Assembly (NCBI GenBank): GCA_033239125.1 | Contig: BSWB01000005.1 | Span: 19,397,447-19,461,446 of the forward strand | DNA from: Fagopyrum homotropicum | Lineage: Eukaryota; Streptophyta; Magnoliopsida; Caryophyllales; Polygonaceae | Direction: 5' to 3' | DNA length: 64,000 nt | Part shown: positions 47,094 through 58,141 of the stretch, piece by piece | Layout of the letters: each line of letters begins with the position of its first letter | Position numbering within the stretch: position 1 is the first letter of the stretch | The notes under the pieces: model-generated | What the model was told of the DNA's origin: nothing | Seen by the model: the letters and a program-made list of their open reading frames with translations, nothing else | The model's database searches: none | Translations under genes and position numbers: made by a program

Positions 47094-47097
47094 TTAT

Positions 47098-47276
47098 CTT
47101 GAAAGATTGTTGTCTTGAATGGAAGTTTATATGGCAAACTTCCTTCGTCTACTTCCTTACTCACCTTCCGGACGTAATAAGTTCCTACATTAAAAGTAGG
47201 GATATTCTGAGCCTAGATATAAGGTCGGTGAGTTACTCATCCTATTTTTGATTGATTTTAGGATTGAACTCCATTG
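47098..47276 (+). repeat. direct repeat R2 (179 bp)
   Basis: Partner of R1 (43631-43813). The join to element E's gag lies at 47097/47098 and the sequence right of 47276 is unrelated to that right of R1. Confidence 0.9.
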
Positions 47277-47596
47277 GGTTTATGCTATGGGTTTGGGCCT
47301 AACGCGCATGTACACTCATATATTTGTATAGGACCCCACTCTACAATCCATCTGTATCGGACTTTGACATGTTATATGTAGAGATTTGTGAACAGATGAC
47401 TTGTTTATTTCATTGATCAAATATTATGTATATAGACAGATATAAAGGGACAAAAAGGTAAACTAACAAATAAAGGTTAAGCCCAATATACTAGACTTAT
47501 ATTCCAGTACTATAAGAGAGGTCACAAGGATAGGATTAAACTCTCACACCAACCAAAACCCAAGGAAAAGAAAGATAAAGGATAAAGGGCATGACA
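47277..47596. other. unassigned 320-bp stretch, possible solo LTR
   Basis: Bounded by TGGG...GACA and containing an AT-rich region with ATGAAATAAAC-like polyadenylation sequence on the minus strand near 47415. It could be a small copia solo LTR, but no target duplication is visible. Confidence 0.25.
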
Positions 47597-48762
47597 CTCC
47601 TCTTGATCTAATAGAGGAGTTTGAATCCTCTATCACCTAGAGCTTGTAAACACTCACAATCAACAAAGCTAAGGCCAGAAAAAGTTAACAAAGGTAGGAT
47701 TTATGCAATCTTGAACTTTTGAATAAAGGCAAAAGCGAAACGTGCAAGATAAAGGAAACCACGGCCAAATCTTAGGAAAACACGGTCGTGGTTCCTTAAG
47801 AACATGCCGTGGAAATCCTCGTTCGAGGATTTCGTCTCACAACTCTCAGGGTCCGATCTGTTAAGGCTCAATCTATCATCATTTGTACCACAACCATCCA
47901 CTCTTCACCCTAGAATCGCAGAGGGGGTTTAGCCAACAATCATCATCGAAATCAAATCAAGATTAAGAATGGAAAACAAGAAGAACATGCAATCAAGAAC
48001 ACAAGGATGAATAAAACCAATCTTCAAAGAATCAATAACTCAATCAATCAAATAATATAATCCCAGAATGTGTACTCAAAGATAAATCAATGACTAGAAC
48101 AATATCACAAATCTCTAAGGTAGAACCAATGACTTCTTCAATCTCCTCCAATGGTAAGCAATCCTTTCCGATGTACGGAAAAATCAAATCCAAGAGCGCC
48201 GTCCTTCCGGCCTAAAGCGTGTTCTTCGTCCAAAGCGAGATATCCAAAAATGCAGCCGTCAACCTCCTTTTATAAAATAAAATTAGGTTAAAAGGCTCCT
48301 CTCTTTCAGGATGACGTGGCAATTAACGTAACGGACTTTTCCGAAGAAAACCACGGGTGACGTCACAAAACCACGGCCGTGGTTTCTCCCGTGGCGACTC
48401 TCAACCTTCGTTTCCACGTGTGAAATTCAATTAGTTATCAAAACTGCGGCCATGGAACTCCTTTCTTGACCGTGGTTCTTCCTTTTCGATGCCTTTCATC
48501 CTTGCTTCACTTTATACTTCTTCCAATGACGATCCAATGCCTCCCAATGAACTCCTCATTAACCATCACTTAGTGAATGACTCCTTTTCACTCCATTTCA
48601 GCTCCAAATCACCTAAAATCACAACAAAGCTTGTGTAAATCTCGATTCTAAGATAATAGGTGTATATACTCGATAAATGCTACAAATGCATGTCCATGTA
48701 CTCAAAAGAAAGGAAAAAATTACGTATATGCACATCTAAACTAGGTCATTTTCATGTCATCA
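47597..48762 (-). repeat. element D 3' LTR (left edge approximate)
   Basis: On the minus strand it begins TGATGACATG directly after the polypurine tract. TATAAAAGGAGG lies at 48274-48263. Words lie upstream of it: CCACGGCCGTGG at 48371-48382 and degenerate copies to about 48480. More words lie in U5 (47758-47815). Blocks are collinear with LTRs A, C and E (the GATTCTAGGGTGAA block near 47910). Confidence 0.7.
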
Positions 48763-48799
48763 AAATACCCCATACTTTCCTCTTACTTGTCCCCAAGCA
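48763..48799 (-). other. terminal polypurine tract of element D
   Basis: On the minus strand: TTGGGGACAAGTAAGAGG then AAAGTATGGGGTATTT, abutting the LTR. It matches the AB tract at 55729-55762. Confidence 0.75.
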
Positions 48800-50052
48800 A
48801 GGTTCAATCTAGAATACAAAGATATATGAAATATGAATGCAAACACAAGGAAAAACACAATATTTTTGGATTAATGCTTCTATTCAAAGATTGCTCTCTA
48901 CACTTGTTTCATGGTTTTCCAAAAATTGTTTTGTGAACAAATGGATTCATGCCTTGAAAAGAACAATCACATCTTACAAAAGTTTCAAAACAAGCATTAT
49001 AACATGAAGCAAAACCAAAATCACTCATGGGAAAAATCCAATTTGGACCATAAAGCCAAACATCAATCTCAAAGATCTTAAGGTCTTTCAAATAAAGGTA
49101 AAAAAACGTATCAGGGTGGGATATGTATAGGATATGTGGTGCAAAATCCAGGAAAGAGGACAATACCATCACAAACTTTTCAAGCACACTTCAACTTTCA
49201 CCAATAGGAGCTTTGCTCTTCTTATTTTTTCAGCATAATTTTTTGACTTTACTTTTTGAGATCAGAAACAGAGGTTCACAATAACCGAAGCCTAGGAAAT
49301 CAACATTAACTCATTTTTTTGAGTTGCCTCAAACCGTAATGCACATACAATGACTCGTTAGGAATATCGCTCAATCTGACGTTGGCAAGACACAAACACC
49401 CGGCTATGTGAGTGGTGCCGAGTTACTCATCATCATGATTGACTTCCCCAAACCTATGTTTGTAACACACTTCATCACTTTCAACTTCAAACTTCACACT
49501 TTTACACAAATCACATTCTAATTCCTGGATAGGAAAGAAAGGGCAAAACATATACATGAGGAGCTAAAAGCGTGATCAAGAAGAAGAAAGGAATCAAAAC
49601 GAAGCGCCTTAATCATATCAATAAGAAGTGCAAGAACTATAAAAAGCAGTTTCAACTTTCAAATTCTCAACATGATTTAGATCAATTTCCAAATTATAAA
49701 ACTTGCAAGAAAGCTTAAAAAAACATTCAAAATCTTCACAAATCACAATTCATTTCAAACACATAAAAATCATCAAAAATCCAATTCACAAGTAGTTATC
49801 TTCATCAAGGTCATCTCCAATCCTAGAAGCACAAATATTTTAAAATTTTAAATTTTTTTGGTTTTTTCAAAACTATCGAATGCAATGCAACAATGAAACG
49901 TGTGACAAAGGTAATGAAAAATGCAAAGGTACAATGGTTAAGCAAGCAAGTATCTCAAAGTTATTACATACCAAAGGTATTCAACCACTCCATACTTGAA
50001 CCACACGTTGTCCCCAACGTGTAATAAAAATAGAGGTAAAAGTACAAGAAAC
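48800..50052 (-). other. element D 3' untranslated region
   Basis: About 1.25 kb without a reading frame, as expected between the 3' ORF and the LTR in this group. A second polypurine-like motif (TTGGGGACAA...AAGTATGG on the minus strand) lies at 49983-50020, about 30 bp after the ORF stop. Confidence 0.65.
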
Positions 50053-51227
50053 TCACAAGTTTGGTGGAGAAGCTAAAAAGTGAATGTCATCATCAAAGTG
50101 GAGGCGAGAATGGATGCCATGTCGGGTCGTAGGGCGGCTGAACTGGGCGTGGTAAAGGTCTCGGATCATCTTCTTCCCTTGCTTGATGGTATCAAGGTGG
50201 TCATCCATGCTATCCATCCTCTGCTGCAATGCGGGAAGCCATGGAGGTTGCTCATCGAACCATGATGGATGCTCTGAAGTGCTGGCTCTACGATGGGAAG
50301 GACTAGCCCGAGGACGACGGACGGTGGACCTCCTAGGAGGCTCGTGCTGCCCTCCCATGGATGGAAATGAAGATGGCAGCTCCTGAGAACTACCCAACTC
50401 TCCGTCAGCCCTGTAGTCGTTGGGGCCGGTGTCCATCTCCGTGTCCATGTAATCCTGGCCCTGTCCTCCTGCCGCCTCAGCTGCGGCATCATCCTCCTCA
50501 TAATCTGGACCTACCATATCAGTATGCATCTTCTCAAATGTCAACTTCCAGTTGACGTTGTTCCTAATGGTGTACTCCGCCTTCCATGGAATTCCTCTCG
50601 CTCCCTTGCCCTCCCATGGCATAGCTGTATGTTGCGCTCCCTTGTGTCAGGGAATTAGAATACCTTTATGAATAAAACCTGTAAGACCAAGAGGCCTAGC
50701 CTCTGTAGCAAGCTCACAAGCGAAGAAGTCTACCCCTAGACGGCGAGCGATGTAAGTCACAATTCCTCCCACACAAATGTCCCCTTTCTCTTTGTTTTTG
50801 ATCTTCCTCAGGTTGTCGGCTAGTAGAGTGGCACACTCAGGAGTGGTACCGTGGCCATACAGAACAAGATGAACAACTCATCGGCCTTAAGCCGCTGTGG
50901 TGTCTCGGTCCTTGGAAAAAGGCACTCGGACATGATCCGGTGTGCTAGCTTGAAAGACAAATTGTAAATCAAGTTCTCCTTAGAATCGGCCGGGCGCCAC
51001 CTATCATCAGAACCAACTACTAGAGCAATAGACTCCCCCAAAATCATGCGGCTTAGTGTTCCTAAGGAAAGTCCCGTTAGTAGTCTCACTAAAACCGAAA
51101 ATCTGAGCAAACCTCACAATGGGCATGATGTAGTTCTGATTCATCATTCTGAACTGAACCTTCCTTTCTCTAGCATCATGATCAAAGGAGTTAAGAAACT
51201 CCATGGCGAGTTCCTCATAAGCATGCT
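50053..51227 (-). pseudogene. Athila-type 3' ORF remnant of element D
   Basis: Read leftward from 51227 it aligns in protein with the 3' ORF of element C: KVQFRMMNQNYIMPI with the FGFSET segment, LAHRIMSECLFPRTETPQ, KGDICVGGI, ARPLGL and MPWEGKGARGIPW. The last part (50622-50053) is an open frame with an acidic, Pro/Ser/Arg-rich tail ending LASPPNL. There is a frame change near 51040 and a TGA at 50649-50647 where element C has an Arg codon. The product resembles the ATHILA ORF-1 family, found outside gag-pol in these elements. Its function is unknown; an envelope-like role has been proposed for ORFs in this position but I see no transmembrane segment. Confidence 0.7.
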
Positions 51228-52338
51228 TGATAGCATGTATTATAGTCTATGTTTTGGGATTAGTTTGGACATTTTATCTTCGTAAATCTGCATGCATGGA
51301 TGTATATTCTTGATCATTATGTTTTTTGTTTACATTTGCAAGAATCGAGGTCTACACCTAGTTTTATTGTAATTATAGGGAAAATGGCACGTTTTGGAGT
51401 GATATGAATCCAAAGGACTCAAGGAGTCAATGGAGCTACATTTTGGAGCATTGAGGAGCTATAAGGAAAGCAAAGGAACCATGGAAGTTGAACAGAAGTT
51501 TGATTTTGGAGCAGTTTTGAGAGATTTGTGCAAAACTGAAGATCATAACGGTTGGCTATAGTATCACCTCAACCGAGATGACTTTGCTGGACTGGATCGA
51601 GATGCACGGCCCACGGCCCATAAGATCTTTTATTTTTGGAAGGAAGTTGAAGGAAGATAGCTTTGAAGTTAAAGTTGAAGGCTTTTGAAGGAGTTTGTAA
51701 GGTTTTCTTAGATTCTTTGATTGTTGTCTTTTGTTTTGTGATTGAGGAACACAATTTGCTAATTATTTGGTTTGTTTGATTGTTTGATTGATTGATTGTT
51801 GAGACCTTTGTGTTAAGGTTTTCTTGTTTGGATATTGCTTTTTTTTTTTATATATTTGATTATTGTTATCATGATGATTATTGGCTAAATTCTTGTGCGA
51901 TTCTAGGGTGATTGACTGAAGGTTGTGGGAAAGACGATGAAAGAGTGAGCCTTTACCTTAATAGACCCTGAAAGCTCGAGCCAAATCTTAGCTGAACCTC
52001 ACCTCGGTCAGTTCATAGAACATCTCGACCGAGATCGGATATGAACTGAGCGAGGTGTGACCTTTTTTTTATCCATATCTGAGTTTAGGTTTTAGTTTGC
52101 CAAATTCTATCCTTGTTACACCTTTCCTGGTCCATACGCAAGCCTAGGATGAGACTTACCCGGTGATTCCTTTTCTTGTATACCGATGATGATGAGTGTT
52201 GGGTAATAAAGGTTTATCCTTTATTTGGGTTTGAGTGTGCCTTCATCCTACCTTTGTGAGTTAGTCTGAGACTTACCCGGTAAAGGTTAGTTCTATTCCC
52301 ATCTTAGAAATACCTTCCCTCGCAAACCTCAACTTTGT
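51228..52338 (+). repeat. element AB 5' LTR, 3' end deleted
   Basis: Starts TGATAGCATG and matches 55763-56179 over its first 420 bp at about 93% by eye. Relative to LTR C it lacks the segment carrying the TATA box (the equivalent of about 56590-56840), so it may be promoterless. It carries CTCGACCGAG-type words (51566, 52001-52045) and two GAGACTTACCCGGT words (52151, 52268). Homology to LTR C stops at CTTTGTCC (52331-52338). Confidence 0.8.
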
Positions 52339-52777
52339 CCACGTCATTTATTATGCTAGCAAGACGCTAGATGAAGCTCAACTAAACTACGCCACCACCG
52401 AGAAAGAGCTCTTGGCAGTTGTTTATGCATTTGAGAAGGTTCGCTCTTACTTAGTGGGAGAGAAAGTTATTGTTTATACTTACCATGCAGCCATTAGATA
52501 CTTGCTAGCTAAGAAAGATGCAAAGCCGCGCCTTATTCATTGGATTATCTTACTTCAAGAGTTTGATTTAGAGATTCGCGATAAGAAGGGGTCCGAGAAT
52601 TCCGTGGAGGATCACCTCAGCCGGCTACCACCTATCTCGCTCGAGGGGGACGATATATCCATTGATGATTCATTCCCCGTTAAGCATTTGCATTTTGTGG
52701 AGCAATGGACGGAACCTTTTATCTCTTCCCATTGTGCAATTGAAGTACGGGGTGAGGCTACCACCTACCTTACTTGA
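52339..52777 (+). pseudogene. RNase H domain remnant of element AB
   Basis: The frame from about 52345 reads VIYYASKTLDEAQLNYATTEKELL, then VRSYLVGEKVIVYTYHAAI, and ends in GSENSVEDHLSRL, the standard C-terminal two thirds of a Ty3/gypsy RNase H followed by the Athila-type linker. The TEKELLAVV Glu and the VEDHLSRL Asp are present, but the third acidic site reads YTYHA instead of the usual TDHA, and the first is deleted. The frame then passes to a short pol tail and a stop at 52775-52777, followed by a 3' segment that matches element C just after its stop (CTAGCGACCTTAAA). Integrase has been cut out between. Confidence 0.8.
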
Positions 52778-53138
52778 GAGTGACGTACGGTCCGGCTAGC
52801 GACCTTAAACCGCGCTTCTTGGGAGGCAACACAAGGTATTGCATTCTTTTCCCTTTTATAGTTTATTTTGGATAGTTTTCTTGTGTTTTGTGTGTTCTCT
52901 TAGACAGGAATCAGGTTCTCTAAGAAGAAATTACAACTCAGGAGCTACATGGAAGGACTGATGTTTGAGAAATTGAGAAGACGGAGTTTAACCGAGACAC
53001 ATCTTGGATACTGTCAAAGCGCCTCGACCGATATGTTCTTCGCCAACCGAGGTGCCGTTATATAACAACCACCTCATTCTAACACCTCGGTCCGTCCAGA
53101 AATACCTTGATCGAGGTGAAATCAAATTCTGCGATGGG

Positions 53139-53148
53139 TATAAAAGGG
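53139..53148 (+). promoter_or_regulatory. internal TATA box before the AB 3' ORF
   Basis: TATAAAAGGG followed by a CTCTCTCC-rich pyrimidine patch, about 410 bp before the 3' ORF. Its counterpart in element C is at 62551-62560. Palindromic words (53016-53120) lie just upstream. Confidence 0.45.
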
Positions 53149-53545
53149 GATTGACTTTCTCTCTCCTCACTACTCTTCTCTCTCTTTGTTCTCACCTTGA
53201 CCGCGGCTACCCTCTACTCCCAAAATCCTCAAATCTCGCTCGTTTTCAATGGTTCTTGGCTTCAAATCATCGGGAGAAGCAAGAGAAACAATTTCCAAGC
53301 ATTAAACAGCATGAAAAACCACTACAATCTACGCATTTGGGGTATTTTGTTCAAAACCCTAACTTGGCTCCTTTCTTTCGATTTTGCTCAGATCTAGAAT
53401 AGTTTGTTGTGGTTTTTTTTTGAAAAGAGTATAAGTACCCCATAGGAAACAATTGGTAGTGAAATCTTGGGGAAAAGCTTACAGTTTTTGAACCTCGTTT
53501 GAAGCAGCAATTCGCCTCGGTTGCTTTTGTTGTGTCTCGGCCGAG

Positions 53546-54596
53546 GTGTTCTTGGGGCAAAAGAAGTGTTTCTCAATTGTGGAGAATTTGAGAAGATTTG
53601 ATCGCCAGCTGGCCCTTAGGTATAAGCCTAGCAGTTCCCGGCATTCCTCTCTCCCCCCTCCTCCACAGCCTACAGTCCCGGTAATCCATGAGAGATTTCA
53701 GCGGGATTATGATCAGATTTGTGGGCGTCCTATTATTTCCCCTTGGTACGTTGACATTGATGACTTTGAGGATTTTATGGCTATCCGAACGCAGACTTAT
53801 GTGGAGGTATCCCAGACTTTGCTGATATGCTGTCTGAGATCTGTAGAGAGTGAAGGGGAAGGCGAAGGGAGACATCTGATGTGGTGGCCTTGTGACACAC
53901 ATTGCTACATACATGGGGTTGGATTTCTCTGGATGCACTTTAGAGGCGGCGGCAAAGCCGCTTGGTCTACAGGAGATGATTACACGGCGCATCCTCGTTC
54001 CCCGTGGTCTTGGCACACCTTGTGTGGCAATGTCATGGGAAATGAAGTTCTCGAGAGGTATTGTCTGGTCTTCCCAGTTCTCGGTCTATGACCACGGAAA
54101 ATGGTATGCTGTCATGTTTGCGATTATACAGGATGACGCTGCTACTGAGGCAGCAGGAGGATACGCAGATGGTGATGGCATTGAAGGAGCTGCTGCCATG
54201 GATACCGGTACTAATACCGGCGGACCTTGCATTCCCACCGTTGACCTTGATGACGAGGCCATAGAGGATGAGAGAGAGGCACCTGCACCTCCAGCTGATA
54301 TTCCCTTGCCACCTCAGTAGAGAGCCCGCCACCGTCGTGATCCTGAGGCACATAGCAAGATAGACGATTTGACGAGGCAGATGATAGATTCTTATCGGGC
54401 TCTGCGGATTGACATCACCCAATGTTTCGATGCCCAGCGAAGATCTATTGAGGGATGGACGCAACCTATGGAGGAGAGCCAACACTATCAGTGTCAGATG
54501 ATGTAGCTACAGTTTCACCAGACGATGGGCTATCCATTCGATCCGTCTTAATTTCCCTACGTTCCACCACCACCACCACCAGCTAATGAGGATTGA
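53546..54596 (+). pseudogene. Athila-type 3' ORF remnant of element AB
   Basis: The N-terminal part (53590-53810) matches element C (QLALRYKPSSSRHSS, IHERFQRDYDQICGRPII). A deletion then removes the middle, about the equivalent of C residues 60-200. After a frame change, 53892-54320 matches again (THIATYMGLDFSGCTLEAA, KPLGLQEMITRRILVPRG), followed by an acidic and Pro-rich tail. Three in-frame stops lie at 54318, 54502 and 54548, and the final TGA is at about 54594 after a run of six Pro. It shows what the end of this protein looked like, which the element C copy does not because the window stops. Confidence 0.75.
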
Positions 54597-55728
54597 TCAT
54601 TCATGGAGCTTATTTTGTTATATTTTATGCAGTTCAGCTTATGTCCGGTGAGTACTTTGTTCTTATGACTTCTATTTGACCCATTGGGACAATGTGTCCT
54701 AAGTATGGGGTATTTGTATGACTTGATGATGGATGTACTTGACTTTGATTTGATCTTATTTGGCTTTTATGTGCGTATATGTCATTTACATGCATTGCAT
54801 ACAGGCTTCTGTTTGAGAAAAACGTCTAAAATAGATTTGAAAATTTTTTTGGCTCGACCGAGACGTTTTTGACCAATCGAGGTCGTGATAACTGAGATTC
54901 ATCTTGGTTAAACACCTCGGGCGCTGCCAAATCACCTCGACCGAGATGGGTTTAAAACTGAAGATATTTTCGAAACGTTTTGTGCTTCTATTCCAAATAT
55001 GACCTCGATGATGATATTTGCTTGTAGATTAGCTTTGAAAACTTTATATGCTCGAAAGGTTTTATGATATATTTAAGTTGCTAAATGTTTTGTTTGAAAT
55101 TCTAGCATGTTTAATACTTTGTTTTTATCAAAATTATATTGCATTTGAAGGTTGACACCACATTATGATTTCTCTCACATTCTTCATGGGATGATTAAGG
55201 CAATTCATTTCTCTTCTTCTTCTTGATCATGCTTTAGCCCCACATATACATATTTGCCTCCCTTTACCTATCTGGGAATTTGGATGCAGTGATGAAAAGC
55301 GTGTCAAGTGAAGTTGAGATTATGGTGGAAGATGTTTGTGATTCAAAGAAGTGAAGTAAAAATCTTATTCCCGAATTCTAGCACCACATTACCCTATATA
55401 CATCCCACCCTAGCACGTTTCTTGACCTCTTTTGAAAGCCCTTGAGACCTTGAGTATGTTGATTGACTTGGTGGTTTAAACTGGATTATACATGATTGAT
55501 TTCGATAAATATGATTTATTATGTATTCTATGATTTTATGCAAAGATGATCAGCTTTCTTATGTTCATAAAATGTTTTGACCATGTCTTGATTTTATTTG
55601 CTATGAAGCATTCCGTTAGGGTGATCTATGAATGGAGCGCACCACCAAAAGGTTTTGTAAATGTTTTCCATTGATCTTTTTGATGACTTATAATCCATTC
55701 TATCTTGTATCTAAGATTTGAATCTTGC
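54597..55728 (+). other. element AB 3' untranslated region
   Basis: No reading frame of note. An internal polypurine-like motif (TTGGGACAA...AAGTATGGGGTATTTG) is at 54684-54716. CTCGACCGAGA and related words lie at 54843-54950. Confidence 0.7.
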
Positions 55729-55762
55729 TTGGGGACAAGCAAGAGACAAATATGGGGTATTT
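55729..55762 (+). other. terminal polypurine tract of element AB
   Basis: TTGGGGACAAGCAAGAGAC then AAATATGGGGTATT, directly before TGATAGC of the 3' LTR. This is the standard Athila-type arrangement. Confidence 0.8.
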
Positions 55763-56179
55763 TGATAGCATGTATTATAGTCTATGTTTTAGCATTGTTT
55801 GGACGTTTTATCTTCATAAATCTGCACGCATGAAAGTATATTCTTGATCATTATGTTGTTTTGTTTACATTTGTAAGAATCGAGGTCTACACCTAGTTTT
55901 ATTGTAATTGTAGGGAAAATGGCACATTTTGGAGTGATATGAGGCCAAAGGACTCAAGGAGTCATTGGAGCTACATTTTGGAGTATTGAGGAGCTACAAG
56001 GAAAGCAAAGGAACCATGAAAGTTGAACAGAAGTTTGATTTTGGACCAGTTTTGGGAGAATTGTGCAAATATGAAGATCATCTCAGTTGGCTACAATATC
56101 ACCTCGACCGAGATGACTTCGCTGGGCTAGATCGAGACGCACGGCCCACGGCCCATAAGATCTTTTATTTTTGGAAAGT
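55763..56179 (+). repeat. element AB 3' LTR, interrupted after 417 bp
   Basis: Matches 51228-51640. It stops within the ATTTTTGGAA segment, where a new TGATAGCATG (element C LTR) begins at 56180. The rest should lie right of the window, after element C's 3' LTR, preceded by an AAAGT duplication if C was a normal insertion. Confidence 0.85.
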
Positions 56180-57930
56180 TGATAGCATGAATTATAGTCT
56201 ATATTTTGGGGTTTGTTTGGACGTTTTATCTTTCATAATCTGCATGTTTGTATGTGCATTATGTGATTTTACCACCATTTCATCTACCTTTGCGAGAATC
56301 GAGGTCTACACCTAGTTTTGTTGTAATTGCAGGTAATTTGGTACGTTTTGCATCAAAAAGGAGCGAAAGGAGTCATGAGTCATTTAGAGCTACATCCAGG
56401 AAGCATAGCCATAGATTAAAGATTTACTTTGGACCAGTTTTGAGAGATTTTGCATTCAGTTGTGACTCACCTCGGTTGACCAGAGATTTACCTCGACCGA
56501 GGTGATCTAGAGACGCCGACTCGACCGAGGCGAATACCTAGGACGCGGCGAGAATATTTTATTCTTGGCTGAGATCTTTTAAAATTGGAAAGAGATCTTA
56601 TATTTTTGGGCTTGACTCCTGAAAGGAAAGAGATATGCAGAATCATATATTTTACCTATTTTTATGGGAAGAGATCTTTCTAAGATATCTTATCTTTGGA
56701 GGGTTATTTTCCTATAAAAAGGGTTGGATTTTCACAAATCCAACATCTCGCATACGACGTCGCATACCCCGCTGGGATCCGCATACTTCCAGCAGCATCC
56801 TACTCCAGTTGGGAGAGATTTGAAGAACCTTTTTGAAGGTTGAAGGAAGGTTGAAGTCTATAGCTTTTATAGCTTTTTGGAGGGTTTTGTAAGATTGTCT
56901 TCAATTCCCTCACTTGTTGTCTTGTCTTGTTGGATTGCTATCCAAGGAACGCTTTGTTGTGATATTTGATTCAGTTATTGAAGTCTTTTCATTAAATTCT
57001 TCTTTGTTCAAATATTCACCTTCTTCCCATATATTTGATTAATACTTTCATGATGATGAGTGGCTAATTTCCTTGTGTGATTCTAGGGTGATTGGCTGAA
57101 GGTTGTGGGAAAAACAATGATAGAATAATCTTAGATTCCAGTAGGATCCTGAAAGTTCGAGTCTTTAACCTTAACCCTAAGCATCTCGTTCAGTCGATGA
57201 ACATCTCGGCCGGGGTGGAAACTGGCTGACCGAGGTGACTTACCTGATCCATAACTGAGAGTTAAGTGTTAGAGTTTGCCAAATCCTATTCTTATTACAC
57301 CTTTCCTGGTTCAAAGCAAGCTTAGGATGAGACTTACCCGGTAATTCCTTAGTTTGTGTACTAACGATCATAAGTGTAGGTAATAAAGGTTTATCCTTTA
57401 TTGGGGTTTGAGTGTGCTTCCATCCCATCTTTGTGAGTTAGCCTGAGACTTACCCGGTAAAGGTTGATTCTATTCCCTTAGATGGTGTGTTAGTTTGAGG
57501 TTATAGTTCTTTATCTTGATTCCTTGAGACTTACCCGGTAATAGGAGTTACGGTTTAAGATTAGTGTGTAGTGAGACTTACCCGGTGATCTACTCCACTT
57601 TAGAAACACCTTCCCCACGCAAAAATCTCAGCTTTGTCCGCTTATCTATAGATCTTGAGTTGGAACCACAACTAGATGCTTTAATCCCTAGAATTGCATG
57701 TTTGCTTTATTGACTTCTTATTCATCTTTGATTGTGTTAATCGCTCTTGTGGTTAGTATTGACATAAGCACACCGTATTGACTTTGTTTCACCAAGTCCC
57801 TGTGATCGACCCCTGGAATTTTCTTGCTTTTACTACGATTGACCCGTACACTGCGGGTTCGCATCCTTGTTTTAAAGCTTAAGTCTAGGGTTATAAATTT
57901 AAAGCTTGCACACACCGTTTGGAGCGAACA
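56180..57930 (+). repeat. element C 5' LTR (1751 bp)
   Basis: TGATAGCATG...GCGAACA. TATA box TATAAAAA at 56713-56720. Upstream words: ACCTCGACCGAGGT (56490-56503) and CTCGACCGAGG (56520-56530). Four GAGACTTACCCGGT words lie in U5 (57329, 57445, 57526, 57573). An imperfect word pair is at 57200-57238. Confidence 0.9.
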
Positions 57931-57936
57931 AGTTTT

Positions 57937-57954
57937 TGGCGCCGTTGCCGGGGA
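57937..57954 (+). other. primer-binding site, tRNA-Asp type
   Basis: TGGCGCCGTTGCCGGGGA after an AGTTTT spacer, exactly as in element E. Confidence 0.95.
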
Positions 57955-58141
57955 CTTGGTCTAGACCGAGCCGGTACGGTTTGCTCTTGGGGCGCTTGCC
58001 CCGTTTCATCTAACCACTCTACTTGAGTGACTTTTGCAGGTTCTTTCTTAGGTATATGCGAAGAACCCGCGCTGGGAAGGAAATTGTTCTTACGATCCCG
58101 AACCAGAAAAGACATACAAGCGACGCTTAAGAGAAGCGAAG

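Larger units (their letters stand above)
44759..47097 (+). mobile_element. element E: truncated Athila-type element (5' LTR, primer site, gag start)
   Basis: The 5' LTR (44759-46462) is followed after AGTTTT by an 18-nt tRNA-Asp-type primer-binding site and the start of gag. The element breaks off at 47097, where repeat R2 begins; all of pol, the 3' ORF and the 3' LTR are missing. Lineage is assigned from the primer site and from Gag similarity to element C. Confidence 0.85.
47597..51227 (-). mobile_element. element D: Athila-type element on the minus strand, 5' part removed
   Basis: Read leftward: a 3' ORF remnant (51227-50053), an internal polypurine-like motif, a long untranslated region, the terminal polypurine tract and a 3' LTR. 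Element AB interrupts it at 51227/51228, inside the 3' ORF; the pol part, if still present, lies beyond the window. The LTR word is CCACGGCCGTGG, as in element E. Confidence 0.8.
51228..56179 (+). mobile_element. element AB: Athila-type element with large internal deletions
   Basis: The 5' LTR (51228-52338) runs directly into an RNase H remnant (52339-52777). Then come the tail of pol, the 3' ORF remnant (53546-54596), the polypurine tract and the start of the 3' LTR (55763-56179), where element C is inserted. The LTR end, primer site, leader, gag, protease, RT and integrase are all missing. It is inserted in element D. The bases before its left end are ATGCT; the matching duplication would lie beyond the window. 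Confidence 0.8.

Noticed and set aside
47275..47596. A copia solo LTR
   Set aside because: TG...CA ends and a polyadenylation-like motif are present, but there is no matching target duplication (TCCAT on the left, CTCCT on the right). Kept only as an unassigned stretch.
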